The notes: generated by a model from the letters alone, not told the origin. Positions 50,552-59,834 are shown, numbered from the stretch's first letter. The stretch: 64,000 nt of DNA from Tissierellia bacterium (GCA_012838225.1 DUPT01000056.1:24730-88729); one strand, 5' to 3'. A program made the numbers and translations.

Positions 50552-52022
50552 CCTTTGTGATGAATAAGCTGAGCCAGGCATCCCAGTTGGGGGGGAAGAG
50601 ATTCTCCCCTTCCCAGAAGCGCCGTCGCAGTCCCTTTTGCTTGATCGCCACCTGCCACTTGACGCCATCTCGGTCGTCCTCATCGAAATAGACCGGTCGC
50701 CAGGTGCTCAGATCGACCTGTCGGATTGCCGCTTGAAACTGATCGATCTCCTGGATCGAGAGATGCCGCTCGTCCTTGGGTTCACACCACGACTTATGCG
50801 TCATCGTGGCCGAATCACCCAAGGTGATGACATAGGTGTCGTGCTCGAACTTATAGCCGATCCGAAAATAGATCTCTTCAATCTCTCGCTCACACCGCTC
50901 AATATCCTCCAGCCGCTTGAGCCAGCCGATGAGAAGCTCGGGCGTCAGCAGCTCATATTCCATGGCTGCCCCGATCAGGGCCAGGACCATCTCACCATTT
51001 AGCTGATCGGGATCGAGGGCTGCTAGTTGGACCGGATCCATCCAGATGCCGGATTGGGCCAGATACTCGGCCCGGTCCGACGGACGATCGGCGCGGTTCT
51101 TCTCAAAATCAGTGTATTCTTGGGCGAAAAGTGCCATCAGCTCATCGCTCTTAGCCGGCTGATCCATCAGCAGCGCCCGGTACTTGGTCAACACCTTGAA
51201 GGGATGGACCAATAGATCATCTTGAAGAAAGTCCGCCCACGCCCGGTACATCTGCCTCAGCTCTTCATCGAGATAGCCGAGTGCAATCTTTCGCAGATCG
51301 TCCGGAATGCCGTAGTAGGCCTCAGCGATGGCACCGGTGATCGCTGCCAGGGTGTCTGAGTCGCCGCCGACTGAAACCGCCAGACGGATGGCATCCTCAA
51401 AGGAGCTCGACTCGAGAAAGGCCACGATGGCCGGCGGAACCGTTTTCTGACACGACTCACTAAACTGATAGGTCGGCCTGATCTGGTCGATCGTAAAATC
51501 CAGGTCATAAAAATCCTCCATCTCACGGGCGATCTCTTGTTTGGTATAGTTACGACGGGCCAGATAGATGGCGAGGGCCACGGCAACCGCTCCCTTGATG
51601 CCTTCTTCATGATTATGGGTCACCTCCGTCACGATCTGTGCCAGGGTCTCGACCTCACCTTCGGTCCGAGCCAGCCAGCCAACCGGTGCGATCCGCATAG
51701 CGGCTCCGTTGCCCCAGCTGCCATAGGGTTTGGGATCATCACTTCGCACCCAGCGGATAAAGTTGCCCCCATAGCCACACTCCGGATAGCGTCGTCCCAG
51801 ATCCTGCATGGCGCTTACCGCCAACTGACTCAGCCGATGATTGTAGTCCTCCTTATCACCGGCATACGGCTCGGCTCGCATCAGCGCCTTGGCGATGGCC
51901 AGTGTCATCACCGTATCGTCGGTGAAAAAGCAGTCCTCGGTAAACAGTTCGAAGTCGGTGCTTCGATAATTATTAAATTCAAATCTTGATCCGACGATAT
52001 CGCCGATGATCGCTCCCAGCAT
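50544..52022 (-). CDS. ADP-ribosylglycohydrolase family protein with C-terminal extension
   Basis: A 492-residue protein. Residues 1-245 are an ADP-ribosylglycohydrolase (DraG/ARH) domain, with LGAIIGDIVGSRFEF, FFTDDTVMT and VGGDSDTLAAITGA supplying the dinuclear metal-binding acidic residues. The remaining 245 residues form an additional region of unknown function, with a WRPVYFDEDDRDGVKW segment. The family removes ADP-ribose from proteins or small molecules. It follows a GNAT gene by five bases. Confidence 0.88.
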   Translation of the reverse strand: MLGAIIGDIVGSRFEFNNYRSTDFELFTEDCFFTDDTVMTLAIAKALMRAEPYAGDKEDYNHRLSQLAVSAMQDLGRRYPECGYGGNFIRWVRSDDPKPYGSWGNGAAMRIAPVGWLARTEGEVETLAQIVTEVTHNHEEGIKGAVAVALAIYLARRNYTKQEIAREMEDFYDLDFTIDQIRPTYQFSESCQKTVPPAIVAFLESSSFEDAIRLAVSVGGDSDTLAAITGAIAEAYYGIPDDLRKIALGYLDEELRQMYRAWADFLQDDLLVHPFKVLTKYRALLMDQPAKSDELMALFAQEYTDFEKNRADRPSDRAEYLAQSGIWMDPVQLAALDPDQLNGEMVLALIGAAMEYELLTPELLIGWLKRLEDIERCEREIEEIYFRIGYKFEHDTYVITLGDSATMTHKSWCEPKDERHLSIQEIDQFQAAIRQVDLSTWRPVYFDEDDRDGVKWQVAIKQKGLRRRFWEGENLFPPNWDAWLSLFITKDA

Positions 52023-52027
52023 AACGG

Positions 52028-52534
52028 TCAGCTCCTGTTCGATTCTTTTTGATATTGATACTCGACCTCGGTGACGCTGCTTCCCAAAAACTGACGGGAT
52101 TTCGTGTCGCCACTCGGCCGAAAGCGATTCTGTTCATACAGTCTTTTCGCCCGGGTGTTCTGCTCCACCACCCAGAGGTGGATATTAGAAAAGCCCAGAT
52201 CGAATAGCTTCTCGACCCCATGCCCCAAAAGCGCCTTGCCCCAGCCCTGCCCGATATACTCCGGCAGCAAATATAGGGCATAGATCTCACCCCAGCCGCT
52301 TCTATCGACCGAACGCGACGGCCCAAACACGATCACACCAAACACCTTGGTGCCATCACTCAGGACATGTGTCGTCCGAGGATCGATCTCACCTCGGGGC
52401 TCGGCGATGGCAGGGTCTAGCTCGTCCCATACATTAGCCGGCAGTATCTCGCGGTAGGCGACTTGCCAGCTCCGGTAAAAGATCTCACCCAGTGCGGAGC
52501 GATCCATTTCGATCGCTGATCGAATCGTATACAT
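52028..52534 (-). CDS. GNAT-family N-acetyltransferase
   Basis: A 168-residue acetyltransferase with the acetyl-CoA motif LLPEYIGQGWGKALL near residue 90 and WVVEQNTRAKRLYEQNRF near 122. Substrate unknown. First gene of a two-gene unit with the ADP-ribosylglycohydrolase. Confidence 0.87.
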   Translation of the reverse strand: MYTIRSAIEMDRSALGEIFYRSWQVAYREILPANVWDELDPAIAEPRGEIDPRTTHVLSDGTKVFGVIVFGPSRSVDRSGWGEIYALYLLPEYIGQGWGKALLGHGVEKLFDLGFSNIHLWVVEQNTRAKRLYEQNRFRPSGDTKSRQFLGSSVTEVEYQYQKESNRS

Positions 52535-52570
52535 GGTTTCCTCTTAATCAAAACTTCCGGTCGTGTTTTC

Positions 52571-53344
52571 CTAGTCTGCCTGAGACGGCCGTTCATTCAG
52601 ATACCTCACCCATTCTTGATAGACTTGTGCTTCATCGACCCCAAAACACCAGACGAAATCGCCGGTCTTGGCCAGCTCCACCACCATCGACCAGTCGTAG
52701 TGGTGATCCAGAAATTCGATATAGGTATATGAATATTCATAGCCGCCCATATCGGCAAACCGCAGCGGCGCTAACGGTCCTGAGACCTTGGTTTCTTCCA
52801 GGGTTGGGATAGGTATCCGCCCAAGCAGATCCTCGCCCGGGACTTGGTCGGAGAGATAGCCCGCCAGCCCATTATCCAGCCAATAGCTCATCTTCGGATT
52901 GATCCGATGATTGTAGGCATGGACCAACTCGTGAAGTACGGCATTGACGATGGTGTCGCTCTCATGTGCACTCGAGGTATCCGCCGGTGAAGTCAATAAC
53001 ACCCGATCCTTCACATTGTCGCCGATATACCAATCGAGCCCCAGCAAGGGGCCGATCCGGCCGTACTTTTTCGTCTGCATATCGGTCTGCCGATCATAGA
53101 TATAGATCTCGATCGGCAGCGTATTATCGGTATCCAGTAATTGAATGATATCAGGTGCTCTCGCTTCCGCCGTCTGAAAAACCTGTCTGGCAGCGGCCTC
53201 CTCTTGCTGGTAGAAGACGGTCGTCGTCTCACCCTCGATCCGATGCATATCGGATGTTTCCCAGAAAAAAGTCGGCCAAAAGTTCATCAGTGCCAATAGC
53301 AAAACCAAACTCAGTCCGATCAAAACGATCCTTGTCAGTCTCAT
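52571..53344 (-). CDS. Membrane-anchored gluzincin-like peptidase (MA-like)
   Basis: A 257-residue protein with an uncleaved N-terminal helix (about residues 5-25) and an outside domain. VLHELVHAYNH near residue 138 is a zincin HExxH. In peptidase-MA relatives the third ligand lies in a following W-x-x-EGLAEY; here the segment reads WLDNGLAGYLSD, with Asn in place of Glu. It may be inactive or use another ligand. The C terminus contains the FLDHHYDWSMV segment. Confidence 0.78.
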   Translation of the reverse strand: MRLTRIVLIGLSLVLLLALMNFWPTFFWETSDMHRIEGETTTVFYQQEEAAARQVFQTAEARAPDIIQLLDTDNTLPIEIYIYDRQTDMQTKKYGRIGPLLGLDWYIGDNVKDRVLLTSPADTSSAHESDTIVNAVLHELVHAYNHRINPKMSYWLDNGLAGYLSDQVPGEDLLGRIPIPTLEETKVSGPLAPLRFADMGGYEYSYTYIEFLDHHYDWSMVVELAKTGDFVWCFGVDEAQVYQEWVRYLNERPSQAD

Positions 53345-53424
53345 CTGAATCCTATATTCTAGTCCTCGGTTATACCAATTATACCGAGGCTATGTTAACA
53401 ACAGATGAACGAAAGGTTCAATAT

Positions 53425-53511
53425 ATGAGAAGGTTGGCTTGGTTGTAGCGTCCAAAAAAGGTGACCATCGTTCCAAACGAATCCACCAAGCCGTTTTCCC
53501 GACCTTCTCAT
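53425..53511. repeat. Long imperfect inverted repeat with internal terminator
   Basis: ATGAGAAGGT (53425-53434) pairs with ACCTTCTCAT (53502-53511), and GGCTTGGT (53436-53443) pairs with ACCAAGCC (53485-53492), leaving a nine-base bulge. Inside, on the minus strand, TCGTT-TGG-AACGA and flanking GGTG/CACC form a smaller stem followed by TTTTTT (53453-53490), which probably terminates the hydrolase transcript. Confidence 0.6.
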
Positions 53512-53545
53512 TTCATGAAAAAGAAAGCTTAGACTCGGGCCGTCG

Positions 53546-54256
53546 CTAAAGCGTTACGATAAGCAGGCCGTCATTTCCCGGCGTCAGCTCTGAATAGATC
53601 TGTCCGTTTCGGTAGTGATAGGCCCCACCCATACCGGTGGGATGATTGATCGAATTGATCAGCAGCACATCACCCGGCAGGTGGGCGGTCTGCTGGGCAT
53701 AGGGTCGTCTTTCTTTGGCCCAATCCTCGAGTGAATAATCGACATAGACCGGCCACAGCGTCAGGTCCTGTTCCTGCAAAAAATCATCCGGTCTATCCCA
53801 TAGATCACCGCACAGTGCCACTACCACTCGCTTATCCCGATAGCCAAAGGGCTCGACCAAGGCCCCCTCTTGATAATGCTCATCGCTCAACCGATCGTCC
53901 TTCCAGCCGCGACTGATGCGCCGGTAGTTAGACACCAGCTCCCCCTTGGCCAGGACCAGGTAGCTGGAGTAGAGTTTGTCGGCCGCCTTTTCCAGATAAC
54001 CGAAGGCCACATCGATGCCGATCATATACGACATATAGGAGATGAGCGATATCACCTCCGATGATCGATCGAGTGCCAGCTCTTTATCCGTGGCATAGTC
54101 CCAGACATAGGCATCAAAGCCCTGTAGGAACGCCTCCCCGAAGCAGACCAGGTCACAGCCGAGCTGTTTGGCTTGCTCCATCGTCTGAAGGATCTGGTTT
54201 GCATTGAAGGCGATATCCTTATTTCGAAACTCTTTTGAGGCCAATCCGATCGTCAT
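53546..54256 (-). CDS. Carbon-nitrogen hydrolase (nitrilase superfamily)
   Basis: A 236-residue nitrilase-fold protein with FGEAFLQGFDAYVW (catalytic Glu near residue 42) and VALCGDLWD (Cys near 148). The usual catalytic Lys motif YRK reads YRRISRGW here, so Arg replaces Lys unless the nearby Lys of WKDD serves. Substrate unknown. GAGGAGG precedes the start. Confidence 0.82.
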   Translation of the reverse strand: MTIGLASKEFRNKDIAFNANQILQTMEQAKQLGCDLVCFGEAFLQGFDAYVWDYATDKELALDRSSEVISLISYMSYMIGIDVAFGYLEKAADKLYSSYLVLAKGELVSNYRRISRGWKDDRLSDEHYQEGALVEPFGYRDKRVVVALCGDLWDRPDDFLQEQDLTLWPVYVDYSLEDWAKERRPYAQQTAHLPGDVLLINSINHPTGMGGAYHYRNGQIYSELTPGNDGLLIVTL

Positions 54257-54314
54257 AAAACCCTCCTCGTGATACTATTATTGTACAACAATCCACCCCA
54301 AATCAGAGGTCAAC

Positions 54315-55130
54315 ATGACAAAACTCAAACTCTATCAAAGAAGCCGCGATTATCTGTGGACCGATGAGCATATCGCTAAGCAGCTGTTGCTCCATCAACT
54401 CGATCCTACGACCGATAAAGCCTCTCGCCGACAACCGGCTAGACAAAGGGCCTGCCAGTGGATCAAGCAGCTGGCCGATGGCCGGCGGCTGATCGATCTC
54501 GGCTGCGGTCCGGGACGCTACGCCGAGGAGCTGAGCCGACTCGGCTTTGAGGTAATGGGGGTCGATATCTCACGGCCGGCGATCGAGTACGCCATCTCAT
54601 CCGCTCAACAGCTCAAGCTGCCGATCCACTATGATCGCCTCGACTATCTGACCGACCCGATCCCGGGCACATATGACACCGCCATCTGCATCTACTGTGA
54701 CTTTGGTGCCCTGACGCCCTCGGAGCAGCGGATCTTTCTTGATCGCGTCTCTCAGCTCTTGGTGCCGGGCGGCCGGTTGATCTTTGATGTCTTCTCTCAC
54801 ACCGGAACGGTCCCCGAGGTGCCGGAGGCCGGCTGGACAGAACAGGCCGACACCGGCTTTTGGGCAGACGGTCCCCACCGCCTTTGGCATGAAGCCAAGT
54901 ACTACCCCGAGGCCAGGGCACTCGGTAACCGCTACCGGCTGCACCACCTCGGTGGCACCAAAGAGTTTATTACCTGGGACACCTTCTACGACGACGCTTC
55001 GATCACCCGGCTGCTCCATGAGTGCGGCTTCACGGTGGAAATCATCCGCTCCGATTTACTGACACCCGAAGAAGCTGCCCGGCCGGTCCTGTTTATCAGC
55101 GCAAAAAAACGGGAGAACACTCCCGTTTAG
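54315..55130 (+). CDS. Class I SAM-dependent methyltransferase
   Basis: A 271-residue Rossmann methyltransferase with the SAM motif LIDLGCGPGRYAEEL near residue 59, VMGVDISRPAI near 78 and LLVPGGRLIFDVF near 150. N- and C-terminal extensions are of average length for small-molecule methyltransferases. Its last codons double as a terminator hairpin, and its stop overlaps the stop of the converging gene. Confidence 0.88.
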   Translation: MTKLKLYQRSRDYLWTDEHIAKQLLLHQLDPTTDKASRRQPARQRACQWIKQLADGRRLIDLGCGPGRYAEELSRLGFEVMGVDISRPAIEYAISSAQQLKLPIHYDRLDYLTDPIPGTYDTAICIYCDFGALTPSEQRIFLDRVSQLLVPGGRLIFDVFSHTGTVPEVPEAGWTEQADTGFWADGPHRLWHEAKYYPEARALGNRYRLHHLGGTKEFITWDTFYDDASITRLLHECGFTVEIIRSDLLTPEEAARPVLFISAKKRENTPV

Positions 55131-55132
55131 GC
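55103..55132. terminator. Bidirectional terminator embedded in two coding ends
   Basis: AACGGGAG, loop AACA, CTCCCGTT, preceded by seven A and followed by T. It encodes the end of the methyltransferase (RENTPV) and overlaps the stop of the acetyltransferase gene. Confidence 0.75.
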
Positions 55133-55396
55133 TAAGAGATCATGATACTCCGGATTGGACTCCATCTCTTTTTTCGCATACCAGCACAAGGGCATGATCT
55201 TATAGCCCTCCTGTCTGGCCCAATCCGCCACCGCCTTGACCAGCTTCTTCGCCACCCCTTGGCCCTTTAGCTCATCTGAGACAAAGGTCCGATCGATGAT
55301 GATAGTCCGGCCGCCGTGAGAATAGGTGATCTCCGCCTGATTATCATCGGGTGAATTCCCCAGATAGAATTTATTGTCTGCGTGCTTGAATTCCAT
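55127..55396 (-). CDS. GNAT-type N-acetyltransferase (YjdJ-like, short)
   Basis: An 89-residue protein of the short GCN5-related Acetyltransf_CG family. The core is ITYSHGGRTIIIDRTFVSD then LKGQGVAKKLVKAVADWARQ, the acetyl-CoA-binding region, with a C-terminal PLCWYAKKEMESNPEY. Function unknown. It follows the pirin gene in the same direction. Confidence 0.88.
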   Translation of the reverse strand: MEFKHADNKFYLGNSPDDNQAEITYSHGGRTIIIDRTFVSDELKGQGVAKKLVKAVADWARQEGYKIMPLCWYAKKEMESNPEYHDLLA

Positions 55397-55409
55397 GACT
55401 GCTCCTTAT

Positions 55410-56105
55410 CTAGACTTTCAGCTCCACCAACAATTGGTGAGAGTCTTGTTTGGCTTCGATGGTGATCGATTCCTCAATGATCTCGAGCGCATCACGCGTC
55501 TTTAGCGGAACTCCGTTAACGACCGATTCCCCCTCGATCTGCACCAGGTAGGCTTGGCGTCCCGGCTTGATCTCAAAATCAAGCGTCTTGCCCTGAGACA
55601 GATAGTTGACGAAAATATTGGCGTCCTGATTGAGCTTGATCACGGCATCGCCGTCTTGACTCGATACGATCTGGAGCCACTGATCGATGCGCTCCTCCCA
55701 GGGGAAGCGGTGATCACCGTAGTTGGGCTGATGCATCATTTTATCCGGCAGGATCCAAAGCTGTAAAAAACGCAGCGTCTCATCGCCGAAGTTATGCTCA
55801 CTGTGAGTGATCCCGGTGCCGGCACTCAGATACTGGACATCGCCTCGGCCCAGGGTCCGTTTGTTGTTCATGCTGTCGGCATGGGTCAGTTGGCCGTCTA
55901 CCACATAGGAGATGATCTCCATATCGCGGTGAGGATGCGTATCAAAGCCCGTATTCGGAAGCACCAGGTCATCGTTTAACACCCGCAGCTTCCCAAAGCG
56001 GACATTATCCGGATTATAGTAGTTGGCAAAGGAGAAATGGAACCGGCTCCTAAGCCAGCCCAGATCCGAGCTTCCCATCTTGGTGTGATCGATATAGTTT
56101 AGCAT
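55410..56105 (-). CDS. Pirin family protein (YhhW-like)
   Basis: A 231-residue bicupin. FDTHPHRDMEIISYVVDGQL near residue 55 and HSEHNFGDETLRFLQLWILP near 100 carry the His/Glu metal ligands of the N-terminal cupin. Some pirins oxidise quercetin, and others regulate enzymes. The C-terminal cupin is shorter and less conserved. Confidence 0.92.
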   Translation of the reverse strand: MLNYIDHTKMGSSDLGWLRSRFHFSFANYYNPDNVRFGKLRVLNDDLVLPNTGFDTHPHRDMEIISYVVDGQLTHADSMNNKRTLGRGDVQYLSAGTGITHSEHNFGDETLRFLQLWILPDKMMHQPNYGDHRFPWEERIDQWLQIVSSQDGDAVIKLNQDANIFVNYLSQGKTLDFEIKPGRQAYLVQIEGESVVNGVPLKTRDALEIIEESITIEAKQDSHQLLVELKV

Positions 56106-56301
56106 GCCTGTCCTCTATTCTAAGGCTAACGAAAAACAAAGTCCCTCGTAAGCGAGAAACCTGTCTCGTGGGTGATTTATGACTGTTTATATTTATCCAA
56201 AATCCAGCCGGCTTAATCAGCCCCCGGCGAGGACCGCCTTTCATCACCGCCTGATTATTTGGTATGATAGGCATGACCCATCATTAGAAAGGAGCTTCAA
56301 G

Positions 56302-57276
56302 ATGAAGATGAAACAAGCTGACTCGGCTCGCCTCTACGGTCAGATCAAAGCCGGTCAGAATACATACATCGCTCAAGGCACGGTGATCCGCTCGATCGAT
56401 GACTCCGTCAGCCTCGGAGACAATACCTGGGTCCTGGAAAACTCCGTCGTCATCGGCTCGCCCGAGCAGCCGGTAACGATCGGTCAAAAGACCGTCTTCG
56501 GTCATCGCTGCCTCGTTGTGGGAAGCACCATCGGCGATCTATGCGAGATCGGAAACTCCACCATCTTCCTGCCGGGATCGGTGGTAGGGGATCGCTGCAT
56601 CTTTGGCGAGGGGACGATCATTGGATCCGATCAGGTGATCCCGGATGAGAGTGTCGTAGTCGGTCGACCCGGACGCATCATCCGCCGGCTGAGCGACGAC
56701 GACCGGGCGATGATCCGCCGGATGCGTGGCGGTGATATCAGCCTATCAGACGACCAAAGACACCTCGTAAATGAACAAGGAGACAAGAAAATGGGAACGC
56801 TATATCCATATCAAGACAAAATGCCTCGGGTGGCAGACAGCGTCGTGCTGTTTGATTGCGCCGAGATCACCGGTGATGTCGAGATCGGAGACAACACCAT
56901 CATCGCCTCAGGCGTTCGCATCATCGGCAACTCCCACGGACCGGTCGTCATCGGGCGAAATGTCCAGATCCTCGAGAACTCCGTGCTGCACCTTTTGCCC
57001 GACAATCGGCTGATCATTGAAGACAATGTCACGATCGGCCCGGGCTGTATGATCCACGGCACCACCATCGGCCAGGGCAGTGTCATCGAAGCCGGCGCCA
57101 TCGTCTGCGATTATAGTCAACTGGGAAAAAATGTCCTGGTGAAGGCCGGCAGCCTGATCAAGCAGCGCAGCCGGTTTGACGACGATCAGATCGTCGAGGG
57201 CTTTCCGGCCAAAGTGACCGGTCAAAACGACGGACCGCTGGAGCGACCCGCCTGGGCCATCCGCCAATACCGCTAA
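56302..57276 (+). CDS. Tandem left-handed beta-helix protein (two gamma-carbonic-anhydrase-like units)
   Basis: The ATG at 56302 follows AAAGGAG. The 324-residue product is two hexapeptide-repeat units in one frame: residues about 10-160 and 165-310, the second starting MGTLYPYQDKMPRVADSV. The second unit keeps the QILENSVLH and GCMIHG histidines of gamma carbonic anhydrases but has Pro where a third zinc His (vGH) is expected; the first unit keeps only one His. An AAGGAG nine bases before the internal ATG (56791) suggests that the second unit can also be made alone. Confidence 0.85.
   Translation: MKMKQADSARLYGQIKAGQNTYIAQGTVIRSIDDSVSLGDNTWVLENSVVIGSPEQPVTIGQKTVFGHRCLVVGSTIGDLCEIGNSTIFLPGSVVGDRCIFGEGTIIGSDQVIPDESVVVGRPGRIIRRLSDDDRAMIRRMRGGDISLSDDQRHLVNEQGDKKMGTLYPYQDKMPRVADSVVLFDCAEITGDVEIGDNTIIASGVRIIGNSHGPVVIGRNVQILENSVLHLLPDNRLIIEDNVTIGPGCMIHGTTIGQGSVIEAGAIVCDYSQLGKNVLVKAGSLIKQRSRFDDDQIVEGFPAKVTGQNDGPLERPAWAIRQYR
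56775..56793 (+). promoter_or_regulatory. Internal ribosome binding site and start in the beta-helix gene
   Basis: AAGGAG, nine bases, then ATG at 56791, in frame with the surrounding gene and exactly at the boundary between the two repeat units. Confidence 0.6.
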
Positions 57277-57279
57277 CGC

Positions 57280-57306
57280 AAAATAGCCGCTGGGACGGCT
57301 ATTTTT
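57280..57306 (+). terminator. Intrinsic terminator after the beta-helix gene
   Basis: AAATAGCCG and CGGCTATTT pair around six bases and run into TTTTTT. Confidence 0.88.
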
Positions 57307-57349
57307 TGTGGCAATCATGGCTTGCCCGTGGAGGGTAGAGATGAAGCGA

Positions 57350-57430
57350 TCAATGGTTTAGCCATTGACCCTTTTTGAGAAGTTGGTCTGCCTGACAATT
57401 CAAGTATAGGCGAGAAAGATTAAGCCTATA
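57350..57430. terminator. Two hairpins between the beta-helix gene and ligD
   Basis: CAATGG/CCATTG followed by ACCCTTTTT (57353-57376) can terminate plus-strand reading. TATAGGC/GCCTATA (57405-57411 with 57424-57430) lies downstream of ligD on the other strand. Apart from these the 158 bases hold nothing I can identify. Confidence 0.5.
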
Positions 57431-57464
57431 TTCGCTTTATGTTAAGAGCGAGTTTAGTCTTGGG

Positions 57465-59834
57465 CTATTTCAGCTTTTGTTTGGTTTTGAAAAAGGCCTG
57501 CCACGGATCGGCCTTTCGGCTGCGAAGGGCCTTTTTTATGGTCATATCGCCCGGTGCCACCCGGCTCAGCTCCGACCAGGCGATCGGCCAAGAGATCGGC
57601 GCCCCCTCCCGAGCTCGCACCGAATAGGGAGCCACACTGGTGGCACCGCGGCCATTTCTCACCCAATCGACATAGATCTTGCCCTTACGCTTCTCCTTAC
57701 GCATATTCGAGGTATAGCGATCCGACCACTTCTGCTCCATCGCCAGAGCGACGTTTCGACTGAAGTCTCTCACCTCATCCCAGCCGGCCTGCGGCGTCAG
57801 CGGAACGACCACGTGGTAGCCCTTCCCGCCACTGGTTTTTAGGAAGGCCTCGAGCCCGAGCTCATCCAGGATGGCTTTTAGATCACGCACGCCTTGACGC
57901 ACCTGCTTTAGCTCCATCCCCTCATCCGGATCGAGATCGAAAACGATCAAATCGGGTTTTTCCAGCTCATCGACCCGGCTGCCCCAGCCGTGAAACTCGA
58001 TCGTACTCAGCTGAACAGCCTGCCTTAGACCCGCCGCATCCTCAAGATAGATATAGTCGGCTTCATCCCCATCGCTTTGGGTGATCCGTTTCGAGGCCAG
58101 CCCGGCCATCGAGTCCTGGTAGTTCTTCTGATAGAAACACTCACCGTGGATTCCATCAGGACACCGGACCAATGACAGCAATCGGTTTTGAATAAATGGC
58201 AGCATCCGTTCGGCCATTTTTTCATAGTAGTCGGCCAGATCCTGTTTGGTATAGTCTTCAAACATGATCTTATCCGGACTGGTCAGCTTGATGGTTTCAT
58301 TCGCTTCAGTGGACTTTTTCTTGGACTTAGTCGGCGTCTTTTGCTCCCGGACGACCTCTGTTGAGGCTTTATCACTGCGCAGTCCCTGATAGCTGGCTTG
58401 TCGGACGAGTCCATCCTCGGTCCATTCGGTAAAATCGACCTCGGCGATAAGCGATGGCCTGACCCAGGTGATGGTCTCTCCTCGGCGCTCGCTTGGCGCT
58501 TCTTTTAGGGGTGAGGTCTTCCTGATCAGACCCGTTAGCTTCTGATGGAGCTCTTTGGCGGACGCTTCGCTAAAGCCTGTCCCGACCCGCCCGGCATAGC
58601 GCAGCTCCCCACCTTCTTGGACGCCCAGGAGAAGCGCCGATAGGGCTCGGGTCCTTTTTTCGGTCTGGGTAAAGCCGACGATCACCAGCTCCTGGGAGGC
58701 CCGGCATTTGATTTTAAGCCAGTCGCGATTTCGGCCGGCGATATAGGGCCGATCGAGCCGCTTACTGATAATGCCCTCCATCCCCTGTGAGCAGACCTGA
58801 TCGAGTAGATCCGTCGGATCCCCCTGATAGGCTCGACTGAATTGGATTGCTTTCGCCTGTTGCCTCTTAAGCATTGTCTCCAGTCGGTCTCGTCTGTCTT
58901 TGAGGGGGAGATCACGAAGATCCTCGCCATCGAATAACAGGTCGAAGGCCATGAAGCTGGGGGAGACTTTTTTCTTCTGTTTGATTGCTTGCTGCAGGGC
59001 CTGAAAGCTCGAGCGTCCATCGACCTGCACGATGACCTCGCCGTCGATCACAGCCGAGATATCCCACTGCTTGAGCTCATCCGCGATGGCGGGAAACTTC
59101 GAGGTATAGTCTTGTTTATTGCGGGTCAATAGCTTAACGTCACCGTGATCGACATAGGCTCCGATCCGATAGCCGTCGTACTTTAGCTCGTGGATCCATT
59201 GATCGCCTTGTGGGACGTCGTCTCTTAGCGTTGCCTTTTGGACCTCATAAAACTCAAGCTCCCTCGCTTCCCCCTGAGCGATCTGATCCATCGTCCGGCG
59301 GGTCCGGATGCTGGTAGTAAAGCCGGTGGTCCCGACCTTTCCTTGAGCCAACTCATCTCGCTCCTTGATCAGCAGCCAGTTCTTATCGTCTTCGCCGGGC
59401 TTTGGCTTCATTCGGACCAGCGTCCACTTGCCCTGGAGTCTCTGACCGTGGAGGATGAACTTTAGGCTGCCTTCCTTTAGGCCCCGGGCAATGTCTTCGT
59501 TTGGTTGCGGCTCCCAGGTGCCTTCATCCCACAGCATGACGGTCCCGCCGCCGTATTCTCCCTTGGGGATGGTGCCTTCAAAGTCCTTATAGTCATAGGG
59601 ATGATCCTCGACCCTGACAGCCAGTCTTCGGTCCTTGGGATTGAACGAGGGACCCTTGGGCACGGCCCAGCTCAGCAGCACCCCCTCCCACTCCAAGCGA
59701 AAATCAAAATGAAGCCTCGAGGCGGCGTGTTTTTGCACGACAAAGATCAGGCCCTCATCGGAGGATTTCTTTTTCCCCTTCGGCTCGTCGGTTTTCGTGA
59801 AATCCCGTTTTTCATCATAGGTCTCTAGGCTCAT
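57465..59834 (-). CDS. ligD: DNA ligase D (PE-ligase-polymerase)
   Basis: A 789-residue multifunctional NHEJ enzyme. Residues about 20-150 are the 3'-phosphoesterase domain (HFDFRLEW, GTIPKGEYGGGTV). Residues about 210-500 are an ATP-dependent ligase with the nucleotidyl-lysine in HELKYDGYRIG. Residues about 520-789 are the primase-polymerase, with IVFDLDPDEG and GKGYHVVVPL. The order matches the full-length Pseudomonas type, not the Bacillus LigD lacking PE. Its start overlaps the Ku stop by four bases. Confidence 0.95.
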   Translation of the reverse strand: MSLETYDEKRDFTKTDEPKGKKKSSDEGLIFVVQKHAASRLHFDFRLEWEGVLLSWAVPKGPSFNPKDRRLAVRVEDHPYDYKDFEGTIPKGEYGGGTVMLWDEGTWEPQPNEDIARGLKEGSLKFILHGQRLQGKWTLVRMKPKPGEDDKNWLLIKERDELAQGKVGTTGFTTSIRTRRTMDQIAQGEARELEFYEVQKATLRDDVPQGDQWIHELKYDGYRIGAYVDHGDVKLLTRNKQDYTSKFPAIADELKQWDISAVIDGEVIVQVDGRSSFQALQQAIKQKKKVSPSFMAFDLLFDGEDLRDLPLKDRRDRLETMLKRQQAKAIQFSRAYQGDPTDLLDQVCSQGMEGIISKRLDRPYIAGRNRDWLKIKCRASQELVIVGFTQTEKRTRALSALLLGVQEGGELRYAGRVGTGFSEASAKELHQKLTGLIRKTSPLKEAPSERRGETITWVRPSLIAEVDFTEWTEDGLVRQASYQGLRSDKASTEVVREQKTPTKSKKKSTEANETIKLTSPDKIMFEDYTKQDLADYYEKMAERMLPFIQNRLLSLVRCPDGIHGECFYQKNYQDSMAGLASKRITQSDGDEADYIYLEDAAGLRQAVQLSTIEFHGWGSRVDELEKPDLIVFDLDPDEGMELKQVRQGVRDLKAILDELGLEAFLKTSGGKGYHVVVPLTPQAGWDEVRDFSRNVALAMEQKWSDRYTSNMRKEKRKGKIYVDWVRNGRGATSVAPYSVRAREGAPISWPIAWSELSRVAPGDMTIKKALRSRKADPWQAFFKTKQKLK

